The notes under the pieces were generated by a model, which saw only the letters and a list, made by a program, of their open reading frames with translations, was not told the DNA's origin and did not search any database. From an uncultured Eubacteriales bacterium (GTDB lineage: Bacteria; Bacillota; Clostridia; Oscillospirales; CAG-272), in NCBI GenBank assembly GCA_934486825.1, contig CAKSQF010000004.1:1-64000 (forward strand): DNA of 64,000 nucleotides, given 5' to 3'. This document shows positions 40,480 through 50,047 of the stretch, in pieces. A program made the translations under genes and the position numbers. Each line of letters begins with the position of its first letter. Positions within the stretch are counted from its first letter, which is position 1.

Positions 40480-42636
40480 TTACTGTTTTTTGTCTTTGCG
40501 CATGGAAAGACCGATTCTTCCCTTCGCAACATCGACCGAGATAACGCGCACATCGACGATATCCCCGACCTTTACCACCTCGGAAGGATGCTTTACCCTT
40601 CTGTCGGCAAGCTGCGAGATATGGACAAGTCCGTCCTGATGCACCCCGATATCGACGAAAGCGCCGAAATCGGTGACGTTTCTTACCGTTCCCTTAAGCT
40701 CCATCCCCGTCTTAAGGCTCTCGATACCCATGACATCCGTACGCAGCATCGGGGGCGGAAGCTCATCGCGCGGGTCCCTGCCCGGCTTTTGCAATTCCTT
40801 TACTATATCGACAAGTGTCGGCTTACCGATTCCGAGTCTCTCGGCGAGCAGACCCGCGCCGATCTCGTCTACCTTGGTGCCGAGAAAATCAAGTGCGCCC
40901 TGTCTGCCGAGCGCGGAACGGTCGATCCCGCACTCCGAAAGCAGTGCATTTGCCGCATCATAGCTTTCCGGATGCACTCCCGTCCGGTCAAGATAGTTCT
41001 TACTCTCGGCAACGCGTAAAAATCCGGCGCACTGCTCAAACGCCTTCGGTCCGAGCTTCGGAACCTTTTTCAGCTCGGCACGCGAGGAAAACTCGCCGTT
41101 TGCCTCACGATAGGCGACTATATTATCGGCAACCGTCTTACTTATTCCGGATATTCTCTGAAGAAGTGCGGGAGATGCCGTATTCAGATCGACTCCGACC
41201 GCATTCACGCAATCCTCCACCACTCCATCGAGCGCCTCAGACAGCTTGTTCTGCGGCAGATCGTGCTGGTACTGTCCGACGCCTATCGCCTTCGGATCTA
41301 TTTTGACAAGCTCGGCGAGCGGGTCCTGAAGTCTTCTCGCAATCGAAATCGCCGATCTCAGATTCACATCATATTCGGGAAACTCCTTTGCGGCAAGCGG
41401 CGATGCCGAATATACCGACGCACCCGCCTCGCTGACCACCATATATGCGACCCCGGGAAATTCCTTTACCATATCGGCGGCGAAAATCTCGGTCTCATGG
41501 GAGGCGGTTCCGTTCCCGACCGCGATGATCTGAACACCGTATTTCTTTATCCAGTTCCTCACGAAGCTTTTCGCCTGTTCAACGCGTTTGAATTCGGGAA
41601 CCGGGTTTATGACGCCGGTATCAAGCACCTTGCCGGTGCGATCAACGACCGCGCATTTACATCCCATTCTGTATCCGGGATCAAGTCCGAGCGCCACCTT
41701 GTTTTTCACCGGCGGCTGCATCAGAAGCTGGCGCAGATTCATCGAAAAGACCTTTATCGCGGCATCCGACGCGTTTTCTGTAAGCTCGTTTCTTATATCG
41801 CGTTCTATCGACGGGAATATAAGGCGGTCGTATGCGTCCTCGGCGGCGGCTCTGACAAGCCCGGTACAGAGTGAGCCTTCCTTAACATGGATCGACGCGA
41901 TTATATTCATCGCTCTTTCGCGGTCAAAATCAATGCCGACCTTCAGAAAATCTTCTCTTTCTCCCCTGTTCACGGCAAGTATCTGATAGCCCTGCACACG
42001 TGTTATCGGTGAGGTGAACGAGCGATAGGTTTCATACACGCCGAGATCTTCGGATTCTCCGGTCGCGGTCAGTTTTCCGTTCATGAAGCAGACATAACGC
42101 AGTCTGCCTCTCACGTTCGGGTCGTCCGAGATCATTTCGGCAATTATGTCGGATGCGCCGGCGACAGCCTCCTCGACCGATCCGACCGAGAGGTCGGTGT
42201 TCACATAGCCCTCGGCGAGCTTTTCGGGCGGTTCGGATTTTTTATCCTGCGCATAGATTGCGTCGGCAAGCGGAGCAAGTCCCTTTGCCTTTGCGACCGA
42301 CGCGCGTGTTTTTCTTTTGGGGCGGAACGGGCGGTAGATATCCTCCAGCTCGGTCAGCGTCCTTGCGCCTTCAAGCGCCGCCGCGATCTCGTCGGTCATT
42401 GAACCCTGCTCGGTTATCGTATTTGTGATTTTTTCCCGCTGTTCCTCGAAATTACGCAGATACTTCAGTCTTTCATCGAAATCGCGGAGCACCTGATCGT
42501 CAAGCGACCCGGTCTTTTCCTTGCGGTATCTCGCGATGAACGGGATTGTGTTTCCCTCATCGATAAGCGAAATTACATTATCGACGACGGTCTCCGAAAG
42601 CTTCAGCTCCTCGGCAAGTGTTTTCTTTATATCCAT
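40480..42636 (-). CDS. tex: Tex-type transcription accessory / S1 RNA-binding protein
   Basis: A 718-residue nucleic-acid-binding protein of full family length. The order is Tex N-terminal helical domain (ELKLSETVVDNVISLIDEGN, IPFIARYRKEKTGSLDD, EDIYRPFRPKRKTRASVAK), YqgF-like RNase H fold (VALGLDPGYRMGCKCAVVD), two helix-hairpin-helix motifs (LNTASPALLQRISGISKTVA), and a C-terminal S1 domain (MELKGTVRNVTDFGAFVDIG, DGLVHISQLA). Tex binds nucleic acids and affects transcription and expression of virulence or stress genes in other bacteria. Last gene of the gluQ-MATE-tex transcript; the ATG follows AAGGAATATTTACAGAT. Confidence 0.95.
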   Translation of the reverse strand: MDIKKTLAEELKLSETVVDNVISLIDEGNTIPFIARYRKEKTGSLDDQVLRDFDERLKYLRNFEEQREKITNTITEQGSMTDEIAAALEGARTLTELEDIYRPFRPKRKTRASVAKAKGLAPLADAIYAQDKKSEPPEKLAEGYVNTDLSVGSVEEAVAGASDIIAEMISDDPNVRGRLRYVCFMNGKLTATGESEDLGVYETYRSFTSPITRVQGYQILAVNRGEREDFLKVGIDFDRERAMNIIASIHVKEGSLCTGLVRAAAEDAYDRLIFPSIERDIRNELTENASDAAIKVFSMNLRQLLMQPPVKNKVALGLDPGYRMGCKCAVVDRTGKVLDTGVINPVPEFKRVEQAKSFVRNWIKKYGVQIIAVGNGTASHETEIFAADMVKEFPGVAYMVVSEAGASVYSASPLAAKEFPEYDVNLRSAISIARRLQDPLAELVKIDPKAIGVGQYQHDLPQNKLSEALDGVVEDCVNAVGVDLNTASPALLQRISGISKTVADNIVAYREANGEFSSRAELKKVPKLGPKAFEQCAGFLRVAESKNYLDRTGVHPESYDAANALLSECGIDRSALGRQGALDFLGTKVDEIGAGLLAERLGIGKPTLVDIVKELQKPGRDPRDELPPPMLRTDVMGIESLKTGMELKGTVRNVTDFGAFVDIGVHQDGLVHISQLADRRVKHPSEVVKVGDIVDVRVISVDVAKGRIGLSMRKDKKQ

Positions 42637-42661
42637 ATCTGTAAATATTCCTTTCAGATCG

Positions 42662-44092
42662 TTATGTCAGAGCCGCCTCCGGCTGTGCTTCCCGTTTCAT
42701 CCGCGCGGTAAGCTTCTTTTTCACAACAGAGAAGCATATGACGAGCGCCACACAGGTAAGAACCCATGATATAGGATAGCAGGCGTAAAGCACGCCGAGC
42801 TTTTCAAGCTCGTTTGTGTAATTCAGCCACGCATACACTGTATTTATCCAGAGAATCCTTATTCCGCACGCGCCTATCATCGATATGACCATCGGTGCAA
42901 ACGAATTACCCATTCCGCGTATGCATCCGGTAAGCGAATCCATGATTCCGCAGGTCACATAGGTCGTACAGATTATCGACATACGCACAAGACCGTATTC
43001 TATCGCCATCGGGTTTTCGGTACAGTAAATACCGAGCAGCTCTCTGTTGAACACAAGCGCAAGCGCTCCGAGACCGCCCCCGATGACCGTAACGAGCGCC
43101 GCACAGCTAAGAAAGACCTTCCGAATCCTTTCCGGATGTCCCGCGCCGACATTCTGTCCGACAAAGGTGATTGCGGCGTGGTAGAAAGAGTTCATACTTA
43201 TATATATGAAGCCTTCGATATTGCTTGCGGCTGTATTGCCCGCCATAACAACCTTACCGAACGAATTGACCGACGACTGTATCACGACGTTTGAGAGCGA
43301 GAAGACCGTTCCCTGAAGCCCCGCCGGTATTCCGATCCTGAGCATTGTCGCAAATTCCTTTTTATGTATCCGAAGCTTCGAAATGACAAGCCTGCACGGT
43401 CCGTCGGTACGCATCAGAAAGACGGTTACGAGGACTGCGGCGACCGCCTGTGATATGACGGTTGCATACGCAACGCCGTCAACGCTCATTTTGAGGCAGA
43501 TCACGAAAAACAGATTCAGAAATACGTTTATCACGCCCGACACCGCAAGGAAGATAAGCGGGCGGCGTGTATCCCCGACCGAGCGGAGTATCGACGCGCC
43601 GTAATTATAGAGCATCATGACCGGAACGCCGAGAAAATATATTTTGAGGTAAAGGGTCGCCTGATCTATTACGTCGGCAGGGCTGCCCATCCACACAAGA
43701 AACGTCTTTGCGCCGAAGAAGCCGACAAGTCCGAACAGTATTCCGCCGATAACGCTCACGCATATGGCGGTATGCACGACATCCGACAGCGATTTGTAAT
43801 CCTTTGCGCCGTATGTCTGGGCGACCGCAACCGCCGCACCGACAGACAGTCCGTTGAGAAGATTGACCACAAGATTTATAAGCGCGCCTGTCGATCCGAC
43901 GGCGGCAAGTGCGCTGTCTCCCGAATACCTTCCCACGACCACGACATCGGCGGCATTGAAAAGAAGCTGCAAAACACCGGTCGCAACGATCGGAAGCGCA
44001 TAAAGCAATATTTTCAGCGGGAGCGGGCGTTTATCATCGACAATTGAATTGACCGCTCCGGTCTTATCTTTCTTTTCTTTCATTTTATTCAC
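42662..44092 (-). CDS. MATE-family efflux transporter, GTG start
   Basis: A 476-residue membrane protein with about twelve hydrophobic helices, of the MATE family, which exports drugs or metabolites with Na+ or H+. Family features: LYALPIVATGVLQLLFNAAD, VVVGRYSGDSALAAVGSTGA, SVGAAVAVAQTYGAKDYKSL, and NYGASILRSVGDTRRPLIF. The start is GTG (44090-44092), eight bases after GGAGG; it gives the N-terminus NKMKEKKDKTG. Middle gene of an operon: 30 bases after gluQ and 25 before tex. The substrate is not known. Confidence 0.93.
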   Translation of the reverse strand: MNKMKEKKDKTGAVNSIVDDKRPLPLKILLYALPIVATGVLQLLFNAADVVVVGRYSGDSALAAVGSTGALINLVVNLLNGLSVGAAVAVAQTYGAKDYKSLSDVVHTAICVSVIGGILFGLVGFFGAKTFLVWMGSPADVIDQATLYLKIYFLGVPVMMLYNYGASILRSVGDTRRPLIFLAVSGVINVFLNLFFVICLKMSVDGVAYATVISQAVAAVLVTVFLMRTDGPCRLVISKLRIHKKEFATMLRIGIPAGLQGTVFSLSNVVIQSSVNSFGKVVMAGNTAASNIEGFIYISMNSFYHAAITFVGQNVGAGHPERIRKVFLSCAALVTVIGGGLGALALVFNRELLGIYCTENPMAIEYGLVRMSIICTTYVTCGIMDSLTGCIRGMGNSFAPMVISMIGACGIRILWINTVYAWLNYTNELEKLGVLYACYPISWVLTCVALVICFSVVKKKLTARMKREAQPEAALT

Positions 44093-44122
44093 ACGAAAAT
44101 CCTCCGTAAACAAAAAATCTTA

Positions 44123-45058
44123 TCATAAAGGAAGACAAAGCCGTATATCATCACGCGGCAATTTATCCCTTGAAAAAAGCGCAATCAGCTCATTTACGCC
44201 GATCGGCTCCGGCTTATCGATCAGACCGAGTGACGCGGCGAGCGTCCCGATTATCGTTTCGGGACCGTATTTTCTCCGCAAAGCACCCATATCAAGGTCG
44301 GCATCCCGTTTTGACAGCCGACGTCCGCCGGAATCGGTCATCAACGGTACATGGCAATAATTTGCGGGCGGTTCAAGTCCGAGCGTTCCCGCAAGCCAGA
44401 GCTGACAGGGTGTCGATGGCAGAAGATCTCTGCCTCTGAACACCTCGGTCACACCCGAAAGACAGTCATCGACCGTCACCGCAAGCTGGTATGCATATAT
44501 CCCGTCGGCGCGCCGCACGACAAAATCGCCGCAGTCGCGTGCAAGGTTTTCACTGTAAAAACCGCACATCCCATCCTCAAACGAGATATTTTCATCCGGA
44601 ACATGCACTCTCATCGACGGATGCGCACCGGCGGGGATTTTGTATCCATCCGTAAATTTCTTATAGCATCTTCCGTCATAGACATATCTTCCGTCCGACA
44701 GATGCGGAGCCGTCGCCGCATGAAGTTCGGAGCGGGTACACAGGCAGGGATAAACAAGTCCCTTCGACCGCAGTTCTTCAAACGCTTCGGCGTACACCCC
44801 GCTTCTCGCCGACTGCCACATGCTTCTGTCATATCCGTCATCGAACTCAAGCCCGAGAAAATTCAGATCGTCGATCAGCAGTCGGGTATTCTCTTCCCAA
44901 CCGCACCTTTGCGTATCAAGATCCTCGATGCGGAGCAATACCCTTCCGCCCTGCGATCTCGCGGACAGCCACGACACAAGCGCACACATTACGTTTCCGA
45001 GATGCATCCGACCGCTCGGAGTCGGCGCAAACCGTCCGACAACCGTTTTTTCCGACAT
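44123..45058 (-). CDS. gluQ: Glutamyl-Q tRNA(Asp) synthetase
   Basis: A 311-residue paralogue of the glutamyl-tRNA synthetase catalytic core, without an anticodon-binding domain. It attaches glutamate to queuosine in tRNA-Asp. Signs: RFAPTPSGRMHLGNV (HIGH-type motif), RIEDLDTQR, a zinc ligand set (YPCLCTRSEL ending YDGRC), FRGRDLLPSTPCQ, YCHVPLMTDSGGRRLSKRDA (KMSKS-type). Its length fits the family. First gene of an operon with a clear promoter (45095-45123); start ATG behind GAGGAAGTT. Confidence 0.92.
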   Translation of the reverse strand: MSEKTVVGRFAPTPSGRMHLGNVMCALVSWLSARSQGGRVLLRIEDLDTQRCGWEENTRLLIDDLNFLGLEFDDGYDRSMWQSARSGVYAEAFEELRSKGLVYPCLCTRSELHAATAPHLSDGRYVYDGRCYKKFTDGYKIPAGAHPSMRVHVPDENISFEDGMCGFYSENLARDCGDFVVRRADGIYAYQLAVTVDDCLSGVTEVFRGRDLLPSTPCQLWLAGTLGLEPPANYCHVPLMTDSGGRRLSKRDADLDMGALRRKYGPETIIGTLAASLGLIDKPEPIGVNELIALFSRDKLPRDDIRLCLPL

Positions 45059-45094
45059 AACTTCCTCACTTCAATGCAGACATACAGTCCGATA

Positions 45095-45123
45095 ATTCTA
45101 ACACACAAGTTACGAAAAGTCAA
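45095..45123 (-). promoter_or_regulatory. Promoter of the gluQ-MATE-tex operon
   Basis: Minus strand: TTGACT (45118-45123), 17 bases, TAGAAT (45095-45100). Confidence 0.65.
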
Positions 45124-45160
45124 TAATAAGACAGGCTTTTATTTACGGATTTTATCTGCG

Positions 45161-45197
45161 AAAAAACAAGAGCCTTTGCTTTCGGCAAAAGCTCTCG
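45161..45197 (-). terminator. Terminator after the AraC-family gene
   Basis: An AGAGC-based stem (45169-45195) with a TTTTTT run on minus. Confidence 0.75.
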
Positions 45198-45211
45198 TGC
45201 GTTTTTTGAAA

Positions 45212-46144
45212 TCAGAGCACCCTTTTCGTGACCTCGCGCCAGGTCCCGACCGAATGTCCGGTCACACGCTTGAAGGTATTCATGAAATGATGCTCGTCGC
45301 AAAATCCGAGAAGCTCGGATATCTCCCTTACCGATCTTTTTTTCTGTGCCAGCATATCCTTTGCGACTTCGATCTTACAATTTATTATATACTGCTTCGG
45401 GGTAATCCCGTATCTCTCTCCGAAAACCCTGTTTATATGCCGCTCCGAATAATGCTCAAGCGCGGCGATATCCTCGATCCTTATGCAGAAGAAGGGTGCC
45501 GTATCTATCATCTTGCGCACACGCACCGGAAGCTCCTCATCGCTGAGCGCAAGGTGATCCCGTGCATAGAACATTGACGACATGATATCGATAAGCTGAT
45601 GTATGACCTGCCGGTATGTCTCATGCTTCCCGAATTCGTTGATCTTGCTGAGAAGTCCGTGTATTGTCCTGAAGCTTGCTTCGGTATTGACGGGTACCAC
45701 AATGACCGGAATATCGGGGTTATCAAACTCTTCAAGTGTGGTCAGCGAATCAACAATCGACCCGGCGCAGTTTATCCAGAGCTTACGGAGCGGATTGTTC
45801 AGGTCCGAATAATAGACGACCTCTTCTCCGCTTCTTATAAGGTATGAATCGCCCGCTTTGACATGATAGGTTCCGTTTGCGGTCTCGATACAGCCCTCGC
45901 CCTCCAACACATATTCAAACACGCTTATGTACTGGTTCATTGCCTCTCTGTTTGTTCTGACAATGCAGTATTCCGGACTCGGATAGGTAACGCCCGCCTC
46001 GGCTATATGGAAAGCAGTACCTTTTTTGAAATCGCTCCAGTTTACGAATATCTGCTCCTCGACTCCGAAAGTCTTGATCATCTCATAGCGTTTTGAAAAA
46101 AGATGCCTGTCACTTGTAATTATTTCATTCGGTTCGGTTACCAA
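45212..46144 (-). CDS. AraC-family transcriptional regulator
   Basis: A regulator of 310 residues. An N-terminal cupin-like sensing domain (TYPSPEYCIVRTNREAMNQY, FEYVLEGEGCIETANGTYHV, AGDSYLIRSGEEVVYYSD) precedes a C-terminal pair of helix-turn-helix motifs (IRIEDIAALEHYSERHINRV; SVREISELLGFCDEHHFMNT). The TTG at 46142-46144 is preferred because AAAGGAG lies eight bases before it; an ATG 16 codons upstream (46192) lacks a ribosome site. Members of this type regulate carbohydrate use. Transcribed after the metallophosphoesterase gene, 56 bases away, probably in one unit; no sugar gene is adjacent. Confidence 0.85.
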   Translation of the reverse strand: MVTEPNEIITSDRHLFSKRYEMIKTFGVEEQIFVNWSDFKKGTAFHIAEAGVTYPSPEYCIVRTNREAMNQYISVFEYVLEGEGCIETANGTYHVKAGDSYLIRSGEEVVYYSDLNNPLRKLWINCAGSIVDSLTTLEEFDNPDIPVIVVPVNTEASFRTIHGLLSKINEFGKHETYRQVIHQLIDIMSSMFYARDHLALSDEELPVRVRKMIDTAPFFCIRIEDIAALEHYSERHINRVFGERYGITPKQYIINCKIEVAKDMLAQKKRSVREISELLGFCDEHHFMNTFKRVTGHSVGTWREVTKRVL

Positions 46145-46200
46145 ACTATCTTCTCCTTTCGGACCGATGCGCGGGCACCGATCGGGCTTCATTCAATAAA

Positions 46201-46770
46201 TCAATGCGAAAAATCAAGCGGATACTGTCTTGTAAGTATCCTCAGCTCGGGGATGGTTCGCGGCGTATAATTCATATACGGCTGCATTACCCCGACATTG
46301 TATGCCTCTATATGGTAGTTTCTGATTTTTTCAAGTCTCGTATAAATGTCCGAGCAGAGCTTTGCCTCATACGAATTGTGCACATGACCGTAAATATGGA
46401 CGGTTCCGCCCTTCTGCATGTCCCTGAACGACGAGATAGGATAATGGGACATGACCACAAGTCCGTCCTCTGTCACAAGCTCAAGGTAGTCATAAACCTC
46501 TTCAAACGCATATTTAAGATCACTGCCGTTATCGTGATTTCCGCGGATAAGTATTTTATGTCCGTTCAGCCTTTCCGCCACGGACATGAGATCGCCGCCC
46601 ATCCCGAACGAAAAATCCCCTACCACATACACGGTATCATCGGCGCCGACCGCCTTGTTCCAGTTTTTTATCACTGCGTCATTCATCGAATCGACATCGA
46701 TGAACGGGCGACCGTCATATCCGAGACATTTTTTATCATAAAAGTGAGTGTCTGCTATATAAAAATTCAT
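46201..46770 (-). CDS. Metallophosphoesterase
   Basis: A 189-residue calcineurin-like phosphoesterase. Metal-site motifs are visible in order: ADTHFYD (residue 6), VYVVGDFSFG, RGNHDNGSDL, SHYPISSF, and YGHVHNSYEA. It starts with MNFYIADTHF; the frame extends 42 codons upstream into promoter sequence, which is not coding. This compact family includes phosphodiesterases and phosphatases of unknown substrate. First gene of a two-gene unit with the AraC regulator. Confidence 0.88.
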   Translation of the reverse strand: MNFYIADTHFYDKKCLGYDGRPFIDVDSMNDAVIKNWNKAVGADDTVYVVGDFSFGMGGDLMSVAERLNGHKILIRGNHDNGSDLKYAFEEVYDYLELVTEDGLVVMSHYPISSFRDMQKGGTVHIYGHVHNSYEAKLCSDIYTRLEKIRNYHIEAYNVGVMQPYMNYTPRTIPELRILTRQYPLDFSH

Positions 46771-46825
46771 ATTGGAGTTCCCGCTACCGATCCAAAAGAT
46801 CGTCTTACATAAATAATACGTTGAT

Positions 46826-46854
46826 ATTATACAACATTTGTCCGAAAACTTCAA
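46826..46854 (-). promoter_or_regulatory. Promoter of the metallophosphoesterase-AraC unit
   Basis: Minus strand: TTGAAG (46849-46854), 17 bases, TATAAT (46826-46831). Confidence 0.7.
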
Positions 46855-46916
46855 GACATTTTTTTCTTTTTTATTTTTTTTCGTTACATTTATCAAGTTT
46901 ATTTATACATTTGTAC

Positions 46917-46976
46917 AAAAATCGGACATTTGTCGGTCGGAAGCGCGGGACATATTCTGTCATATGTCCGATTTTT
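46917..46976. promoter_or_regulatory. Long-spaced inverted repeat upstream of rnf
   Basis: AAAAATCGGACAT (46917-46929) and ATGTCCGATTTTT (46964-46976) are perfect 13-base inverted copies around 34 bases, ending 14 bases before the rnf -35 box. It could be an operator pair or a bidirectional terminator-like stem. Confidence 0.5.
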
Positions 46977-46990
46977 AACCAATTGCAGAC

Positions 46991-47019
46991 TTGACAAAGT
47001 CTCCCTGCACATATATAAT
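46991..47019 (+). promoter_or_regulatory. Consensus promoter of the rnf operon
   Basis: TTGACA (46991-46996), 17 bases, TATAAT (47014-47019). Confidence 0.85.
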
Positions 47020-47097
47020 GTAAGGAAGCAAGAAGGATACTCTTTTCCGCTTTATCAAATGAAAGGACCACCGCTCCGTAAGGAGCGTACCGATAAA

Positions 47098-48426
47098 ATG
47101 AGACATACATTCAGGGGCGGCAGTCACGTAAGCGAATACAAATACACTGCCGACAGAGAGATTACCGAAATGCCCGCACCGGCTGTTTTGTCGGTCATGC
47201 TCTCACAGCATATAGGAGTTCCCGCCGTTCCGCTCGTAAAGCCCGGTGACCGCGTTCTCGTCGGTCAGATGATTGCCGATGTCACAGGCGGGCTCGGGTG
47301 CCCTGTCCATTCTCCCGTATCCGGGAAAGTCAAAGGCTTCGGAAAACTGACAAACGCCGCCGGCGCGCCGACTGACTGCATTATAATCGAAAACGACGGC
47401 TTATCCGAGAAGGACCCGTCGGCAGTGCCGTATCCGAAGGACATTGCGGAAACCGATACCGAGGAAATAATCGCTCACATAAAAAAATGCGGCATATCCG
47501 GAAACGGCGGAGCGTCGTTTCCGGCATACGCAAAGCTTCGGTCTGCCGTCGGGAAGGTCGATACCCTCATAATAAACGGTGCGGAGTGCGAACCGTTTCT
47601 GACAGCCGATCACCGGCTTATGTACGAGCTGCCCGAAAAGATAATCGGGGGCGCCGAAATACTCCGTCATGCGCTCGGACTCGAACGATCGATCATTGCA
47701 ATTGAAGACAACAAGCAGGACGCGATAACAGCCATGTCGATCGCGGCCGGAAAATACCGCGGCAGAGTTGAGATCAGGCAGCTTATGACGAAATATCCGC
47801 AGGGAGACGAGCGTCAGCTTGTCTACGCTGTAACCGGGCGGGAAATACCGACCGGAAAGCTGCCTGCCGATGCGGGATGCGTGATCTTCAATGTCAGTAC
47901 ATGTGCCGCTGTCTGCGACGCATTTGCTCTCGGAATGCCGATGATCTCACGCATAGTCACGGTGAGCGGAGACTGCATACGTCATCCGTCAAATCTGCTT
48001 GCACCGATCGGAAGCTCTTACAAAGACATCATAGAATTCTGCGGCGGACTTATCAGGACCCCGAAAAAGGTGATAAGCGGCGGTCCCATGATGGGATTTT
48101 CGGTAAGAAGTCTCGACTGCTCGCTTACGAAGGGATGCTCGGGAATACTCCTCTTTTCCGAAAGATTTGCGGGACGACCGGGCACCGACGAGAGCGCATG
48201 CATCAGATGCGGGCGCTGTCATGCGGCATGCCCGATGCATCTCATGACAAATTACATCGTATCGGATATAAAGCGGGATGATTTCGACGGCGCCGCCGCT
48301 CTCGGACTGATGAGCTGTGTCGAATGCGGCTCATGCGCATACAACTGCCCCGCGCGGATCCCGCTTGTTCAGTATATGCGTGCCGGCAAGTCGGTCATAC
48401 GCTCAAAAACCGCAGGAAAACAGTGA
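47098..48426 (+). CDS. rnfC: Rnf complex subunit C
   Basis: A 442-residue soluble subunit carrying NADH/flavin-binding and iron-sulfur domains of the ferredoxin:NAD+ oxidoreductase. It opens with the RnfC N-terminal barrel (FRGGSHVSEYKYTADREITE, VPLVKPGDRVLVGQMI). The Complex1 51K-like region follows with GNGGASFPAYAKL and NGAECEPFLTADHRLM. Two 4Fe-4S motifs are at the C-terminus (CIRCGRCHAACP; CVECGSCAYNCP). Start ATG at 47098, 12 bases after AAGGAG; upstream codons in frame cover the promoter and are not coding. First gene of the operon. Confidence 0.96.
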   Translation: MRHTFRGGSHVSEYKYTADREITEMPAPAVLSVMLSQHIGVPAVPLVKPGDRVLVGQMIADVTGGLGCPVHSPVSGKVKGFGKLTNAAGAPTDCIIIENDGLSEKDPSAVPYPKDIAETDTEEIIAHIKKCGISGNGGASFPAYAKLRSAVGKVDTLIINGAECEPFLTADHRLMYELPEKIIGGAEILRHALGLERSIIAIEDNKQDAITAMSIAAGKYRGRVEIRQLMTKYPQGDERQLVYAVTGREIPTGKLPADAGCVIFNVSTCAAVCDAFALGMPMISRIVTVSGDCIRHPSNLLAPIGSSYKDIIEFCGGLIRTPKKVISGGPMMGFSVRSLDCSLTKGCSGILLFSERFAGRPGTDESACIRCGRCHAACPMHLMTNYIVSDIKRDDFDGAAALGLMSCVECGSCAYNCPARIPLVQYMRAGKSVIRSKTAGKQ

Positions 48427-48459
48427 TTTTAAGCAGAGAAAGGAACAGGGTCGCAAATA

Positions 48460-49497
48460 ATGAACGAATTACCCTTCGACAGTGAAACTGCCGGATATCC
48501 GTCAACACTTACCGTTTCGTCCTCACCGCACATCCACCGCGGCGAAACAACAACGTCAATAATGTGCGATGTTCTTATCGCACTTTCGCTCCCCGCGCTC
48601 TGGGGAGTGTACAAATTCGGTCTGCGTGCGCTTATTCTCATGGTGATCTGCGTCGGATCATCGGTATTCTTCGAATGGGCTTTTGAAAAGCTTGCCCGCA
48701 GGAAAAACACGACAGGCGATCTGTCAGCCGCAGTTACCGGTCTTATGCTTGCGCTCAATCTCCCTGTCTCTCTTCCGTTTTACATGGCTGTTGAGGGTTG
48801 TCTTTTTGCGATAGTCATTGCAAAGCAGGTGTTCGGCGGAATCGGAAAGAACCCGTTCAATCCGGCGCTCAGTGCGAGAGTTTTTCTGTGTCTTGCTTTT
48901 CCGAGCGCCATGACCGCCTTCACAAGGGCGGGCGCACGGCTTACGTTTTTTGCGTCATCCGCAACTGTCGATGCAATATCGGCGGCAACTCCGCTTTCAT
49001 CCTTCAAGCAGGGGACGCTTTGTGCGGAATCGGTTCTTGATCTCTTCATCGGCAACAGCGCGGGAGCGATCGGCGAGGTATCCTCCTTTCTGCTTCTGAT
49101 CGGAGCGGCGTATCTGCTTTTCAGAAAAGTCATAAGCTGGGAAATTCCGACCGCATATCTCGGAACCGTCGCTCTTTTTGCTTTTATTTTTCCGCGCATC
49201 GGCGGCGCAGACCGCTTTTCCAATGTAATGCTTGAGCTTTTATCCGGCGGACTTATATTTGCCGCATTTTTCATGGCGACCGATTATGTGACCTCTCCGG
49301 TAACCAAAGTCGGGCGTCTGATCTTCGGTTTCGGCTGCGGTCTCATCACATTCTTTATCCGCAGATTCGGCGGATATGCCGAGGGTGCGTCATTTTCCAT
49401 ACTTATCATGAATTCGCTCGTCTGCTTCATAGACAAATATACCGCTCCGAGGATATTCGGCAGGCGCAGAGGGAAGGAGCGCGAAAAAAATGTCTGA
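48460..49497 (+). CDS. rnfD: Rnf complex subunit D
   Basis: A 345-residue membrane subunit with about ten hydrophobic helices. It carries covalently bound FMN. The flavin-attachment motif is ISAATPLSS (Thr), and GGIGKNPFNPALSARVFLCL is a family hallmark. The N-terminus SSSPHIHRGETTTSIM is typical. It forms part of the ion channel. It overlaps rnfG by 8 bases, which indicates coupled translation. Confidence 0.96.
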   Translation: MNELPFDSETAGYPSTLTVSSSPHIHRGETTTSIMCDVLIALSLPALWGVYKFGLRALILMVICVGSSVFFEWAFEKLARRKNTTGDLSAAVTGLMLALNLPVSLPFYMAVEGCLFAIVIAKQVFGGIGKNPFNPALSARVFLCLAFPSAMTAFTRAGARLTFFASSATVDAISAATPLSSFKQGTLCAESVLDLFIGNSAGAIGEVSSFLLLIGAAYLLFRKVISWEIPTAYLGTVALFAFIFPRIGGADRFSNVMLELLSGGLIFAAFFMATDYVTSPVTKVGRLIFGFGCGLITFFIRRFGGYAEGASFSILIMNSLVCFIDKYTAPRIFGRRRGKEREKNV

Positions 49498-50047
49498 AAA
49501 AAAATCGGTTCCGACAATCCTGTATGTACTCAGGATAACTCTTCCGCTTCTTGTGATCTGCTCGGTTACCGCCGCCGCAGTCTCGCTCGTCTATGCGTTC
49601 ACATACAAAAAAGCGGAGCAGAACATGGACGTCCTTGAACGGTCGGCTATCTCGGGTATTTTCGGTGAAAACATCGAATGTACGGGCGAAAACAATCTGT
49701 CCGGCGGAAGCTCGGTAATATACAGGATAAGCAGATCGGGAGAGCCGGTCGGCTACTCGGTAAAAACAACGGTTGCGGGCTTCGGCGGCGACATGGAAAT
49801 ACTTATCGGATACGGCAACGATCTCGCAATTATCGGAATATCGGTACTGTCACATTCCGAAACGCCGGGACTCGGCGACCGCATTGACGGCGAACACAAA
49901 AATCAGTACATCGGAAAGAAGGGTGAGCTTGCGCTCGGAACCGATATCGATGCAATCGTCGGCTCAACCATAAGCTCGTCTGCCCTTATTTCGGCGGTCA
50001 ACACGGCAACATCCGAGCTTACCGCAACGATCGGAGGCACAAAGTGA
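49490..50047 (+). CDS. rnfG: Rnf complex subunit G
   Basis: A 185-residue flavoprotein with one N-terminal membrane helix (VLRITLPLLVICSVTAAAVS) and an FMN-binding domain outside. The second covalent FMN site is IVGSTISSSAL, whose Thr fits the SGATxTS-type motif with small changes. The conserved SHSETPGLGDRI segment is present. It overlaps rnfD by 8 bases and rnfE by 4. Confidence 0.95.
   Translation: MSEKKSVPTILYVLRITLPLLVICSVTAAAVSLVYAFTYKKAEQNMDVLERSAISGIFGENIECTGENNLSGGSSVIYRISRSGEPVGYSVKTTVAGFGGDMEILIGYGNDLAIIGISVLSHSETPGLGDRIDGEHKNQYIGKKGELALGTDIDAIVGSTISSSALISAVNTATSELTATIGGTK

Larger units (their letters stand above)
46771..47097. other. Divergent regulatory region between phosphoesterase and rnf operons
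   Basis: About 330 bases with no gene. It holds the phosphoesterase promoter (46826-46854), a T-rich tract near 46858-46890, a 13-base inverted repeat (46917-46976) and the rnf promoter (46991-47019). Confidence 0.7.

Noticed and set aside
46930..47097. A 56-codon N-terminal extension of rnfC
   Set aside because: It covers the rnf promoter, is not RnfC-like, and the family N-terminus begins just after the ATG at 47098.
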